Of a stretch of DNA of 31,776 nucleotides, positions 22,393 through 30,501 are shown in pieces. The notes below the pieces were generated by a model that saw only the letters and a list, made by a program, of their open reading frames with translations, did no database searches and was not told the origin of the DNA. The stretch spans positions 1 to 31,776 of the IMG/VR virus record IMGVR_UViG_3300005095_000270. One strand, 5' to 3'. Position numbers and translations under genes: made by a program. Source of the DNA: a virus. How positions within the stretch are numbered: position 1 is the stretch's first letter; each line of letters starts with the position of its first letter.

Positions 22393-22823
22393 AAAAATGG
22401 CAAGGCATCGTTATCCATTGCAGTGACTCAGAGTTTGGTGACAATCTAGTGATAGACGACTGGCACAAGCAAAATGGCTGGGACGGAATAGGCTATCACT
22501 TCGTCATTACAAATGGCATACAACACAAGCACGACCGTTATTTACGTGCAACAGATGGCGCCATAGAAAGCGCACGCTCATTAAATAAAACAGGCAGTCA
22601 CGCAAAAAAATACAACAGCAGCCATATCGGAATTTGCTTAATTGGTATCAATGACTTTACCGACCTACAAATGCGGTCACTACAGCTACTAATTAAAGAA
22701 TTGATAGACAAGCACCAAATATCAACAGAAAACATCATAGGTCACTACCAATGCAGCACCGCAAACGGAAAAAACTGCCCTAACTTTGATGTAGACCAGT
22801 TTAAAAACTCAATTTTTGAATGA
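22389..22823 (+). CDS. Endolysin: zinc N-acetylmuramoyl-L-alanine amidase (T7 lysozyme-like)
   Basis: The 144-aa protein is an Amidase_2/PGRP fold. Zinc ligands are visible as H10 (IVIHCSDS), H119 (IIGHYQC) and C130 (GKNCP). Y36 (GIGYHFVI) and K128 match the catalytic Tyr and Lys of T7 lysozyme. It cuts the amide bond between MurNAc and L-Ala in peptidoglycan. There is no signal peptide, so release should depend on the holin. I chose ATG 22389 (ATGA overlap with the upstream stop) over an ATG at 22359, which lies inside the preceding gene. It heads the cassette with holin and spanins. Confidence 0.92.
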   Translation: MKKWQGIVIHCSDSEFGDNLVIDDWHKQNGWDGIGYHFVITNGIQHKHDRYLRATDGAIESARSLNKTGSHAKKYNSSHIGICLIGINDFTDLQMRSLQLLIKELIDKHQISTENIIGHYQCSTANGKNCPNFDVDQFKNSIFE

Positions 22824-22832
22824 TATTAAAAT

Positions 22833-23039
22833 ATGACACATCAAACATTCAATCAATGGCGCATCATTCCCCGCTTACTAATTAGTGGATACGCCTACCT
22901 AATGTTTGACATAGCACAATGGTTTATGGCACTTAACGACCCAACCAACGCACAAGCCGGCTTTGTATCCGCTATGGGCGTGGCTTCGGCTGGCGTGTTC
23001 AATTTTTACGTAAACTCAGGAAACAAAACAGATGCTTAA
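22833..23039 (+). CDS. Putative holin
   Basis: The 68-aa protein has two hydrophobic segments (IIPRLLISGYAYLMFDIAQW and FVSAMGVASAGVFNFYV) separated by a short polar loop. This fits small two-helix class II holins and similar proteins in other phages. It sits between amidase and spanins, the usual holin place, and overlaps Rz by 8 nt. The call depends on size, topology and context. Confidence 0.65.
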   Translation: MTHQTFNQWRIIPRLLISGYAYLMFDIAQWFMALNDPTNAQAGFVSAMGVASAGVFNFYVNSGNKTDA

Positions 23040-23403
23040 CCCACGCTTACTTTTAACGATTGTCGGGGTTCTTGCAATCATGGCCATGTTTTATCAGACC
23101 TACCAAACAGGCTACCAGAACGGCCAAAACCAAGCCAATTTAGAATGCCAAAACGCGCAAGTAACAGCCATCAACCGAGTCATACAGCAAACCAATAAAA
23201 TAAACAAAGAAAATGCTCAAATAGAAGAAAGCTACTGGCAAGAACAAATAGACGCCAAACCAAAAATAAAGCTACTTGAAAAAAGGATTATTCAATATGT
23301 ACAAACTACCAAGCCTGGTCGTTGCGATCTTGATGATAACGAGCTGCACATCCTCACCGACCTCACCCGTATTGTTAACGGAAACCCCAAAAGTACAAAC
23401 TAA
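23032..23403 (+). CDS. Rz-like i-spanin
   Basis: The 123-aa protein has an N-terminal membrane anchor (LLLTIVGVLAIMAMFYQTYQ) followed by a long periplasmic coiled coil (INRVIQQTNKINKENAQIEE) and a C-terminal CDLDDNELHILTDLTRIV segment, the typical Rz end. With Rz1 it spans the periplasm and fuses inner and outer membranes in the last step of lysis, which points to a Gram-negative host. Rz1 is nested in its 3' end in another frame. Confidence 0.85.
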   Translation: MLNPRLLLTIVGVLAIMAMFYQTYQTGYQNGQNQANLECQNAQVTAINRVIQQTNKINKENAQIEESYWQEQIDAKPKIKLLEKRIIQYVQTTKPGRCDLDDNELHILTDLTRIVNGNPKSTN

Positions 23404-23557
23404 CCAGGCCTGGTTAGTTAAGTGCGGGCCAGTACCACTGCCCGTAAAAGACAAAGCACAACATTTGTTATGGAAAAAGGCATTGCTACTGCAGTACAAA
23501 GATTGCCGAGATAGGCACAACGCATGGGTAGACACCAGAAATGAAAAAGGCCGCTAA
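23297..23557 (+). CDS. Rz1-like o-spanin lipoprotein
   Basis: This lipoprotein starts inside Rz in another frame. ATG 23297 gives MYKLPSLVVAILMITSC, an N-terminal signal with a lipobox ITSC, then a Pro/Thr-rich stretch (SPTSPVLLTETPKV). An in-frame ATG at 23276 would add 7 residues. It is 86 aa. The overlap with Rz is 107 nt, and it runs 154 nt beyond the Rz stop. Its stop codon lies within the downstream terminator stem. Confidence 0.82.
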   Translation: MYKLPSLVVAILMITSCTSSPTSPVLLTETPKVQTNQAWLVKCGPVPLPVKDKAQHLLWKKALLLQYKDCRDRHNAWVDTRNEKGR

Positions 23558-23572
23558 TTAGCGGCCTTTTTT
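23544..23572. terminator. Bidirectional terminator after the lysis operon
   Basis: AAAAAGGCCGCTAA pairs with TTAGCGGCCTTTTT in an almost uninterrupted palindrome, with A and T runs at the outer ends. It lies between the converging Rz1 and AbiC-like genes and should serve both. It separates the lysis module from the cargo. Confidence 0.9.
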
Positions 23573-23599
23573 ATATTGAAAACTTTTTAAGGAACCATT

Positions 23600-24484
23600 T
23601 TATTCTCTTTCTTTTTTAAAATCATCTCTATGTGCTTCATCAAATAAAAGTTGCGTAGGCAGGTGTTTCAATAAATCATAGCGATAACAAAGTGCTTTAA
23701 AGCCCTCTCCCTGCTTAGAATGGACGTTATAGAACAAAATAACTAATTCATAATCCGATAATTGGGCTCTAAGAAGGTTTGCAAATTCATGCTTTTTATT
23801 TTCATCTTGTTGCTTATTGGTATCTAATTTTGCAGAATCTATAAACCTTATAATACGATATAAGATTCTAAAATAGTGGGGTAGCCAGACTCGCTCTTCA
23901 TTATAAAAAGTGCTCCATATATTTGATGTGCTAATACTGATATTATCGATTTCAGCCCTGCTCCCGTTCAAAACATCTCTTCTAAAGGATGACCTTAATT
24001 GATAATAATAGCTTTTAAATACGCGCCTCCCTTTAAATTCCTCTGAAGCATTAGTATCAACAAGCTTTATTTCTTCAATTACATTATTTAGAACTCCAAA
24101 TAATTGAAATAATGAACTCTCCACTGTTTGGTAGTTCATCACATCGCGAGTGAGCTTCATCTCCTCCTTTTGTACCGCAATGGTATAAAACAATAAAACA
24201 AGTGCTAAACCAGTGAATAACGTAGCCAATCCAGAATAAGACGCTCCAAAATCTGCGGCCTTTTTCAGTTCTTCTTTGCTGAGACTATCAAGACGAACTT
24301 CCCAGGAATAATAAGTAAAAAAAATCAACAAAAGCATTAATATCGTAACTATCAAAAGTCCATGCTTTTTAAATAGGTTAAGCATAAAAATCAAAACCTC
24401 TGTTAATAAATAAAATGGCGCTAAGCAACAACGATTCTTCTTAACAAACCAATTACTTATTTTTTCAAGTATCATTTCATACAC
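23600..24484 (-). CDS. AbiC-like putative phage abortive infection protein
   Basis: The protein fits the putative phage abortive infection (putAbiC) family. It has two transmembrane segments (~42-60 and ~85-104) joined by a short periplasmic-type loop (WEVRLDSLSKEELKKAADFG), then a long cytosolic helical domain. The C-terminal LLRAQLSDYELVILFYNVHS then GEGFKALCYRYDLLKHLP is the family's most conserved part. Such proteins stop phage growth, usually with cell death; the trigger is unknown. GTG 24484 has AAGG 7 bases upstream; TTG 24487 and internal ATG 24385 (GAGG upstream at 11 nt) are alternatives. It is transcribed opposite to the lysis genes, beside a BRCT-domain gene. Confidence 0.78.
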   Translation of the reverse strand: MYEMILEKISNWFVKKNRCCLAPFYLLTEVLIFMLNLFKKHGLLIVTILMLLLIFFTYYSWEVRLDSLSKEELKKAADFGASYSGLATLFTGLALVLLFYTIAVQKEEMKLTRDVMNYQTVESSLFQLFGVLNNVIEEIKLVDTNASEEFKGRRVFKSYYYQLRSSFRRDVLNGSRAEIDNISISTSNIWSTFYNEERVWLPHYFRILYRIIRFIDSAKLDTNKQQDENKKHEFANLLRAQLSDYELVILFYNVHSKQGEGFKALCYRYDLLKHLPTQLLFDEAHRDDFKKERE

Positions 24485-24543
24485 CAATCAACCTTAGTAC
24501 CGCCGTCATATTTGACCGCCATTTTTAATCAATATTTATCGTT

Positions 24544-24624
24544 TTAACGCACGTTTTCCATCACATGCTCGACGAACCTTTGAGCGATATCTTCCACTCG
24601 CTGTACAAACTTTTGTGGAGCCAT
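24544..24624 (-). CDS. Possible 26-codon ORF or gene remnant after the BRCT gene
   Basis: A short frame (MAPQKFVQRVEDIAQRFVEH and a few more residues) begins 4 nt after the stop codon of the BRCT gene and ends before the AbiC-like gene. It is amphipathic and helical. No strong ribosome-binding site is seen, though coupling to the BRCT stop is possible. It could be a remnant of a larger gene. Low confidence. Confidence 0.25.
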   Translation of the reverse strand: MAPQKFVQRVEDIAQRFVEHVMENVR

Positions 24625-24628
24625 AAAT

Positions 24629-26140
24629 TCAGAGCCAAGCAAGTCCTTTATTTACGCCAATATACTTTTTAATTTCATATTTCATCTCTGATTCTGGCAG
24701 CCTTAAAGGGTCACGATCCACCAACAAACCCTGATCACCGGACTTTATAAATTTTATAAAAGTATCAAAATCTGCTTCAGCCAACTTAATATATTTTTTT
24801 GTACTTACATCAAAAAACAATAATATGAACGATTCATTATCAAACCCAAAAATTTGCAAAACATAGCCTTCAGTCCTGTGTTTAAACAAATAACCTTCTG
24901 AAAACAATTCTTTATCTAAATCGTATTTTGCCCAACCACTAATTTTTGGCCTAATTTTTTTAACTGCAATAGCACGCGCATCTTTGGCTTGCAGCTCAGC
25001 ATCATTAGCTAATAATTCCTTAACCATAGCAGCCCTTAAAGGCTTTGCTTTTTCAATATCAATCCACTCTGTCCATCTAACGCCAAATATTTCCCAATAC
25101 TCACAATCAATTTTAAAAACCCAATCTTTAAAGCAATGCTCTGGTGGGTTTTTTAGCCTAACCCCTTTCTTTTTTTTAGATTTAACAACAGTATTTTTTT
25201 CTTTTTTGACGACCACGCTAGGCTCGACCTCAGTCTTTAAATTCCGTAAAAAATCAGATTCAGAAATAATCCTAATAGAAATTCCTTCTTCTTTATATCG
25301 CACAGCCTTAAGGATTTTTTCTCCATAAGAGGCGTGCTTCCAGTCCCTAGATGCTCCATCGCCAACAACTAAATAACTGACTTTATAAGTTACTCTTGGT
25401 GAAACATAAGCGCCACTTTCAACTGCCTTTTTCTCGCATTCCTTTCGAGTTCCAGAAAGAAATTTACCGGTAAAGCACACATGCTTAAACTCAAGATCAA
25501 CAGTTTCAACACTATCCAATGGAAGGCTACTGGAAGCAGTATCTGCACACCCTGTTTGCTCAAATTCATTTCCGGTTATTTTATTAAGGAGTGCTAATAA
25601 GTCTCCTTTACCACCCTCATCCTGCCCATTTTTAGACAGCAAAAAATTCACGCTACTTAAAACATTACTAAAAGGCCATTGCTCGTGAAGCGCAGAGTGG
25701 CTATCCAGCCAGCTTCCTAAAGAACGCAGCTCTTCATTCGTAATAGCCTGACTGGCGGAAATCCCTCTTAAAACACCCAAACCTTCATCAATTAAGCTAA
25801 TTTTTTCATCGCTAAAAGAATCAATTTCCGACAAAGCAGACTGAATTCGCTTCACAAGCTCATTTTCTTCAGTTTCTTCAAAAAATAACTTACCCAGCAT
25901 GGTTGACAAAAAATCTATCAACCTTTGGCAAACAGGAATATCTGTAAAAAATTCCTGGCCTTTTATCCAACTATGCAAATAAACAACATCATTAGGCGTA
26001 ATCCTTCCATCTGCCAACAGTCCTTCTAAAAACCCCTTTAACTCACCTAAAAAACGTTGCCTATTTCTTGCGTAACTAAATCTTGGAGAAATAGCCTGCC
26101 CATGCTCATCTGTTTCACCAGATTTAATTACTTGAGCCAT
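24629..26140 (-). CDS. BRCT-domain protein of unknown function (cargo)
   Basis: This 503-aa protein has three parts. Residues ~24-150 hold two copies of a helical module (LGELKGFLEGLLADGRITPN and GISASQAITNEELRSLGSWL), a TerB-like/exclusive BRCT-partner arrangement seen in small bacterial BRCT proteins. Residues ~216-300 are a ligase-type BRCT domain (HVCFTGKFLSGTRKECEKKA, YLVVGDGASRDWKHASYGEK). A Lys-rich linker (~312-330) leads to a C-terminal domain (~335-503) that I do not recognize. There is no ligase adenylation motif, so it is not a DNA ligase. BRCT domains bind phosphoproteins or DNA ends. It lies before the AbiC-like gene on the same strand, separated from it by 141 bp, so the two may form one defence unit. 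Confidence 0.72.
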   Translation of the reverse strand: MAQVIKSGETDEHGQAISPRFSYARNRQRFLGELKGFLEGLLADGRITPNDVVYLHSWIKGQEFFTDIPVCQRLIDFLSTMLGKLFFEETEENELVKRIQSALSEIDSFSDEKISLIDEGLGVLRGISASQAITNEELRSLGSWLDSHSALHEQWPFSNVLSSVNFLLSKNGQDEGGKGDLLALLNKITGNEFEQTGCADTASSSLPLDSVETVDLEFKHVCFTGKFLSGTRKECEKKAVESGAYVSPRVTYKVSYLVVGDGASRDWKHASYGEKILKAVRYKEEGISIRIISESDFLRNLKTEVEPSVVVKKEKNTVVKSKKKKGVRLKNPPEHCFKDWVFKIDCEYWEIFGVRWTEWIDIEKAKPLRAAMVKELLANDAELQAKDARAIAVKKIRPKISGWAKYDLDKELFSEGYLFKHRTEGYVLQIFGFDNESFILLFFDVSTKKYIKLAEADFDTFIKFIKSGDQGLLVDRDPLRLPESEMKYEIKKYIGVNKGLAWL

Positions 26141-26162
26141 AAACCTTCCTTACTTTAAATAC

Positions 26163-26183
26163 AAAAAAACCCGTTTTAACAGG
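26163..26183 (-). terminator. Intrinsic terminator between repressor and BRCT gene
   Basis: On the minus strand CCTGT-TAAA-ACGGG (26183-26170) forms a short stem with one G-T pair, followed by seven T's. It should end the repressor transcript before the cargo genes. The BRCT gene would then need its own promoter in 26141-26276, or depend on read-through. ACCATC occurs at 26191, 26219 and 26234 in this stretch. Confidence 0.75.
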
Positions 26184-26276
26184 TATAACTACCATCTAAA
26201 TAGATATAATTACTTACCACCATCCAATATAATACCATCTTTAGCACCAGTCTGTTTTCAGCTAATCACAGCACCA

Positions 26277-26561
26277 TCAGGCGTGCTTTTCCTGAGAATG
26301 TAAATCCCTCAGTGTTTTTTCTCTTGGCGTTATCTGATCTGGTCCACAGTTGGCAGGCATCTCATCAAACATTAAGTACATTGTGTAGTGCGGAAAAGCC
26401 TTACATAATTTTTGAATAGCTTCTAAGTTTGGATTGCGACGTCCATTTTCATAGTTTTTTAAACTATCAATACTGAAGCCACAAACCTCACAAAATACCT
26501 TTTGTGTTAAATCCTCAGATTCTCTTATAGACTTAATTTTCTTACTTACTGGGGTTGACAT
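26277..26561 (-). CDS. Xre-family HTH repressor, probable lysogeny repressor
   Basis: The 94-aa protein has a helix-turn-helix near residues 18-45 (LTQKVFCEVCGFSIDSLKNY followed by ENGRRNPNLEAIQKLC). Its length is close to P2 C (99). It is transcribed away from the early genes (26626 onward). GAACACC/GGTGTTC operators flank its start. Lack of a C-terminal peptidase domain means it would not be cleaved in SOS induction, as for P2 C. That it is the master repressor is inferred from position. Confidence 0.78.
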   Translation of the reverse strand: MSTPVSKKIKSIRESEDLTQKVFCEVCGFSIDSLKNYENGRRNPNLEAIQKLCKAFPHYTMYLMFDEMPANCGPDQITPREKTLRDLHSQEKHA

Positions 26562-26562
26562 A

Positions 26563-26606
26563 TGAACACCTCGGCATTAACATTTAAAAGGTGTTCAAAC
26601 GAACAC
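26563..26606. promoter_or_regulatory. Operator region of the lysogeny switch
   Basis: TGAACACC (26563-26570) and GGTGTTCA (26590-26597) are perfect inverted repeats 19 bp apart. GTGTTC (26591-26596) also pairs with GAACAC (26601-26606) around AAAC. The three half-sites share GTGTTC and lie between the divergent repressor and the first early gene; the leftmost overlaps the repressor's ribosome-binding region. This is the likely repressor or Cro/Cox-type binding site. Confidence 0.68.
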
Positions 26607-26625
26607 TAATAATGGAGCCGAACCC

Positions 26626-26898
26626 ATGAGAACAAATTTAGACACACTCGCACAAATCAACTTTAAAGCTGAAACAGTCAGTGATTATTTTAGTGTGAGT
26701 AACAAGCAGATTTCATTTCTAAACGCAGACCCCTTGAAACAGGATCTAAGGTGTGAGAATGAAGTCCACTGTCTTTTGCAGAATACCTTTTCTTCGACGA
26801 TCGGGGCATTCAACGCAGCATGGATTATGGGTTCGGCTCTATTTTCCAAATTCAGTGGGCTTCATTGTCACACTTTTAAGTCCAATTATCAAAGTTAA
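26626..26898 (+). CDS. Hypothetical early protein, first gene opposite the repressor
   Basis: The 90-aa protein lacks a family I recognize. GGAG (26614-26617) lies 8 bases before the ATG and the gene is first after the operator, a position held by Cox/Cro-like regulators. Yet I see no helix-turn-helix. The C-terminal part has a hydrophobic stretch (FNAAWIMGSALFSKFSG). It could be a small early regulator or a degraded gene. Confidence 0.5.
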   Translation: MRTNLDTLAQINFKAETVSDYFSVSNKQISFLNADPLKQDLRCENEVHCLLQNTFSSTIGAFNAAWIMGSALFSKFSGLHCHTFKSNYQS

Positions 26899-26909
26899 AC
26901 GGGGTAATC

Positions 26910-27098
26910 ATGCGTATATCTATCAATACTAATACTATTCAAAACAATCTAAAGACCTTATCAAGACTACAGTCAAAGCTTAAAAGCACTCAAATAGCGA
27001 GCTTATCAACCGCTGAGATGCTCAAGTTAGTATCTGACTTAGCGCAAATAAACGGTCAAATAAAAGCCTTTTCGACAATCCTTAAGACACAAGATTAA
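26910..27098 (+). CDS. Hypothetical small helical early protein
   Basis: The 62-aa protein is almost wholly helical (LKTLSRLQSKLKSTQIASLS) with Lys/Gln/Leu heptad-like spacing, which suggests a coiled coil or a subunit-binding role. An SD-like GGGG lies 5 bases before the ATG. It lies 11 bp after the previous gene and 11 bp before the next, consistent with an early operon. No function is assigned. Confidence 0.6.
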   Translation: MRISINTNTIQNNLKTLSRLQSKLKSTQIASLSTAEMLKLVSDLAQINGQIKAFSTILKTQD

Positions 27099-27109
27099 GG
27101 GGGTTCGTA

Positions 27110-27418
27110 ATGAATATACGCACCGCAATCACTCAAACTGACCCTGCGCACACGATTACGCAAAACATCTGCGGCATGACTGAAGACCTATCTCCCCGAT
27201 TAAACCCATTAGGGTGCTTTAGAGGCATTGTAGAAGATGTATTTAAAGCGCCGGTTTACATCATCTTTTATAAAGACACTAGCTTTACTTTTCATAGCTT
27301 TGAAGCGCTAAGAGACTGCATATATCACGATATGTCGTTTACACAAGTGATTGCATCTAAAAGCTTAAGCAATCCGCTCCCGGATGAAGATAACGTCACC
27401 CTTACCCCTCATTATTAA
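27110..27418 (+). CDS. Hypothetical early protein
   Basis: The 102-aa protein contains PVYIIFYKDTSFTFHSFEAL and RDCIYHDMSFTQVIAS and is mixed alpha/beta. GGGGG lies 7 bases before the ATG. It immediately precedes the primase-helicase gene by 14 bp and is probably co-transcribed with it. I recognize no family. Confidence 0.6.
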   Translation: MNIRTAITQTDPAHTITQNICGMTEDLSPRLNPLGCFRGIVEDVFKAPVYIIFYKDTSFTFHSFEALRDCIYHDMSFTQVIASKSLSNPLPDEDNVTLTPHY

Positions 27419-27432
27419 TCAAAGACACTCTT

Positions 27433-30111
27433 ATGAAAGCATCTACTAATTTCGAGCAAATCAACTGGAGCCAGGTTATAGAGCGCTTAAAAAGCGATTA
27501 TAGCTTTACCCAATCGGGCAAGCACTTAAGCCGTGGAAGATGCCCTGAGTGTGGCAAAAAAGAGCTACATACTCACGTTGACACGCCTTATTCAATCAAG
27601 TGCAACCGACTTAACAACTGTGGCTATGAAGAAACCATTAAAAACATCTATCCAGACCTGTACACCCACTTTACTCGTAAGTACCCAAGCACCAAGCAAG
27701 ACCCAGATTTAACGGCAAAAAGCTACCTAAGCATCGCTAGAGGGTTTGACATCAGTAAGCTTACCGGTGCGTTCGAGCAAGGCATTCAATACGACCACGC
27801 CTCTAATACGACGACAGCCACGGTGAAGTTTTGGATTGATAAACCCAATAATGTCTACTGGGAACGCCTGATTGATTACTGTGATGTATTTGGCAAAAAA
27901 GCGCATTTTTCAGGGGCTTACGGCGGCCTGTGGTGGACACCGCCAGCACAAACGCATATAGACCCTACTAGACCCCTTTATTTAGTTGAGGGTATTTTTG
28001 ATGCGCTCTCGCTATGGTTTGCAGGATTTCAAGTCGCCAGCCTAATGAGCAGCAACAACTATCCTCACAAAATGCTAACTGCACTTGATTCAGCGCAAAT
28101 CATTGTCTTTGCCCTAGATAACAATAAAGCAGGCATAGCCGCATCAAAAAAGTATGCCAAACGCGCAGAAGACGCAGGGCTTGCCGCCTTTGTGGCCATA
28201 CCTGCCACTACGAAAGATTGGAATGATTTATTCATTACCCGTGGCGATGCTGCCATGCGCTCAGTCATGGACGAGGCTTTATGGCATGGGGCAGCTATCT
28301 ACGCAAACGATGCCTCACAAACCGCTGCGATAATGCTTGCACATACTCGTAAACACTATCGAATTATTGACAAAAACAACGCTTACTGGGAGGCAAGTTA
28401 TGACCAACAAAAGCTAGAAAAAATGATTGGCGACCCCGAAGACCCAGAATTGCTGAATGGATATTTTAAGCGCGATACCTTTGAACTATTAACAGATACC
28501 ACGTTTTTATCACAAATTAAAAGCTGCATAAAAATGACCAGCCTTTCAAATTGCACAATTAACTTTGAGTATCAGCAAGTTGATCAGTACACCCAAGAGC
28601 GTTATTACCACTTTAATATTTGCTATGAAAATAGCGATATGACCACTCCTATAGACTTAACAGGCTCGGCCATATCGAGTTCATCAGAGTTGAATAAATC
28701 TATTTTAAACAGCACGGCAGGTGCTACGTTTTTAGGCGGAAAGAAACACCTAGAATTTTTACACTTAAATAACTGGTTTAAAAAACAACCAAAAATCGTT
28801 AAAACCATCGACTTCGTAGGCTATGACAAAGCACATGAAATTTATGTATTCAATGACCTCGCTTTTAAAGAGAAGCATCGTATTCCAGTCAATAAACAGG
28901 GCTACTTTAACCACAAAGATATCGCAATCAAAAGCACAATGAAACTCGAGGACCCGATCACACTCTCAAGCATAGATAGTTTTGACGCAAACAAATTCTG
29001 TTTCCACTTGCAAAATGCCTTTTTCGACAAAGGTTTAATTGTACTGGCCTGGTGGGTTGGGAGCCTTTTTGCGACTCAAATACGCGACAAGATAGGCCAT
29101 TACCCATTTTTTGAATGGGTAGGTGATGGTTCTTCGGGTAAATCCAGCCTAATCGAAATATTTTGGAAACTGTATGGCAGAGACCATGAAGGCTTTAATC
29201 CATTTACTACCAAGATAGTGGGAGTCACTAGAAAGATGAGTGAAGTCTCTAATATGCCAGTTGTTTTCCTAGAGTCAGATGCCAATGACGAACGAGGTGG
29301 AAACGCTTTGGGCTTTAACTGGGAGCTTTTAAAAGCCGCGCATGACGGCAAAGGGATACGCTCACGCGGCGTAAAAAATAACGGTAACGAAACGATTACC
29401 CCGCCTTTTAGAGGCACGCTTATGGCCACGCACAACAACCCAATCAAAGCCAGTGAAGCCACCATGTCTCGCTTTGTACACCTTCACTGGGGCAAATTAG
29501 ACCATCGCAAAAACAGTGGCGAGCATTCTGATATTTTGCGCTATCAAGACAAGTCAGAAACATCTGGTTTTTTACCAATGATGGTTCAGCACGAAAAACA
29601 GATCATTAAAACAACCCTTGAACAGCAAGCTCAATTTGCACCCCTTCTTAAATCAATTGGCGTCAGCAATCCAAGAATCATCAAAAACCACGCCCTTATC
29701 ATGGGGCTTTTAGTTGCTATTGGCGAGGTTCTACCACTCGATAAAAACACAATTGATAATGCAATCGAGCGACTAACAACAATGGCAAAAGAGCGCCAAC
29801 TCTCTACACTGCAAGACCATCCAAGTGTCGAAGAATTTTGGGATGCATACGATTACTTAAATCTACAACAAGACGGACTTCTTACAAATATTGTTTTAAA
29901 TCATTCGTGCAACCCTGAAATAATCGCTATCAACCTAGTACATTTTGAAAAAATATGTAAAGAAAGAGGCGTTAATCCGCCCGACAAACGAGAGCTAAAA
30001 CGTCATATACAAGGCAATAAGCGTCACAAATATATAAGCCATAAATCAATCCGCTCAAATATTACTGACAAGACAGTCTCTTGCTACCTGTTTGAAGCAC
30101 CAAAAGACTAA
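27433..30111 (+). CDS. Bifunctional DNA primase-helicase
   Basis: The 892-aa protein should prime and unwind phage DNA. An N-terminal zinc finger has C37, C40, C57 and C63 (RCPECG...CNRLNNCG). A TOPRIM-like domain has E186 and D190 (PLYLVEGIFDALSLW) and D229 (VFALDNNKAG). A D5/gp4-type helicase part has Walker A GDGSSGKS (564-571) and Walker B-like VVFLESD (610-616). The order is like P4 alpha and related phage primases. P2's own replication uses a gpA nickase, which I do not find here, so replication of this phage has probably been replaced. It is the largest gene of the early operon. Confidence 0.9.
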   Translation: MKASTNFEQINWSQVIERLKSDYSFTQSGKHLSRGRCPECGKKELHTHVDTPYSIKCNRLNNCGYEETIKNIYPDLYTHFTRKYPSTKQDPDLTAKSYLSIARGFDISKLTGAFEQGIQYDHASNTTTATVKFWIDKPNNVYWERLIDYCDVFGKKAHFSGAYGGLWWTPPAQTHIDPTRPLYLVEGIFDALSLWFAGFQVASLMSSNNYPHKMLTALDSAQIIVFALDNNKAGIAASKKYAKRAEDAGLAAFVAIPATTKDWNDLFITRGDAAMRSVMDEALWHGAAIYANDASQTAAIMLAHTRKHYRIIDKNNAYWEASYDQQKLEKMIGDPEDPELLNGYFKRDTFELLTDTTFLSQIKSCIKMTSLSNCTINFEYQQVDQYTQERYYHFNICYENSDMTTPIDLTGSAISSSSELNKSILNSTAGATFLGGKKHLEFLHLNNWFKKQPKIVKTIDFVGYDKAHEIYVFNDLAFKEKHRIPVNKQGYFNHKDIAIKSTMKLEDPITLSSIDSFDANKFCFHLQNAFFDKGLIVLAWWVGSLFATQIRDKIGHYPFFEWVGDGSSGKSSLIEIFWKLYGRDHEGFNPFTTKIVGVTRKMSEVSNMPVVFLESDANDERGGNALGFNWELLKAAHDGKGIRSRGVKNNGNETITPPFRGTLMATHNNPIKASEATMSRFVHLHWGKLDHRKNSGEHSDILRYQDKSETSGFLPMMVQHEKQIIKTTLEQQAQFAPLLKSIGVSNPRIIKNHALIMGLLVAIGEVLPLDKNTIDNAIERLTTMAKERQLSTLQDHPSVEEFWDAYDYLNLQQDGLLTNIVLNHSCNPEIIAINLVHFEKICKERGVNPPDKRELKRHIQGNKRHKYISHKSIRSNITDKTVSCYLFEAPKD

Positions 30112-30122
30112 AGGATTAAACA

Positions 30123-30476
30123 ATGAATCATTTTAAGGCAGCAAAACAGCCCACCAAAAAACAAGCTTTACAGCGCATGGAAACGGCCGAAAGCATTGCG
30201 CTCTACAAAGAACTGGAGATGGAAAGACTAAACAGTAACTGGGGGCTAAAGTTCGATATGGTCGTCAAGCTATTTGAAGCAGCGCTAAAAGATGCAGGCA
30301 CCCTAGGAGAGGCTAAGAAGTGGTACGCAACATGGACAAAGCAAGTAAACGACATTGACCATACGAGCGACGATGCCGAACAGCAAATGGACGCCATCAT
30401 TGAACAACATGGCTTTGAATTCAATATCACCCCTGTCGCAGTAACACATCAAGAGATGTGTGGCAGAACCAACTAA
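30123..30476 (+). CDS. Hypothetical early protein
   Basis: The 117-aa protein is charged and helical (KQALQRMETAESIALYKELE, LKFDMVVKLFEAALKDAGTL). It begins 11 bp after the primase-helicase. It has no membrane segment or recognizable motif. A role in DNA replication is possible only by context. Confidence 0.6.
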   Translation: MNHFKAAKQPTKKQALQRMETAESIALYKELEMERLNSNWGLKFDMVVKLFEAALKDAGTLGEAKKWYATWTKQVNDIDHTSDDAEQQMDAIIEQHGFEFNITPVAVTHQEMCGRTN

Positions 30477-30501
30477 ATAACTAAACCAAGAGGAAAACAC
30501 C

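Noticed and set aside
24629-26140. NAD-dependent DNA ligase
   Set aside because: Only the BRCT domain is present; no adenylation (KxDG) or OB-fold motifs are visible.
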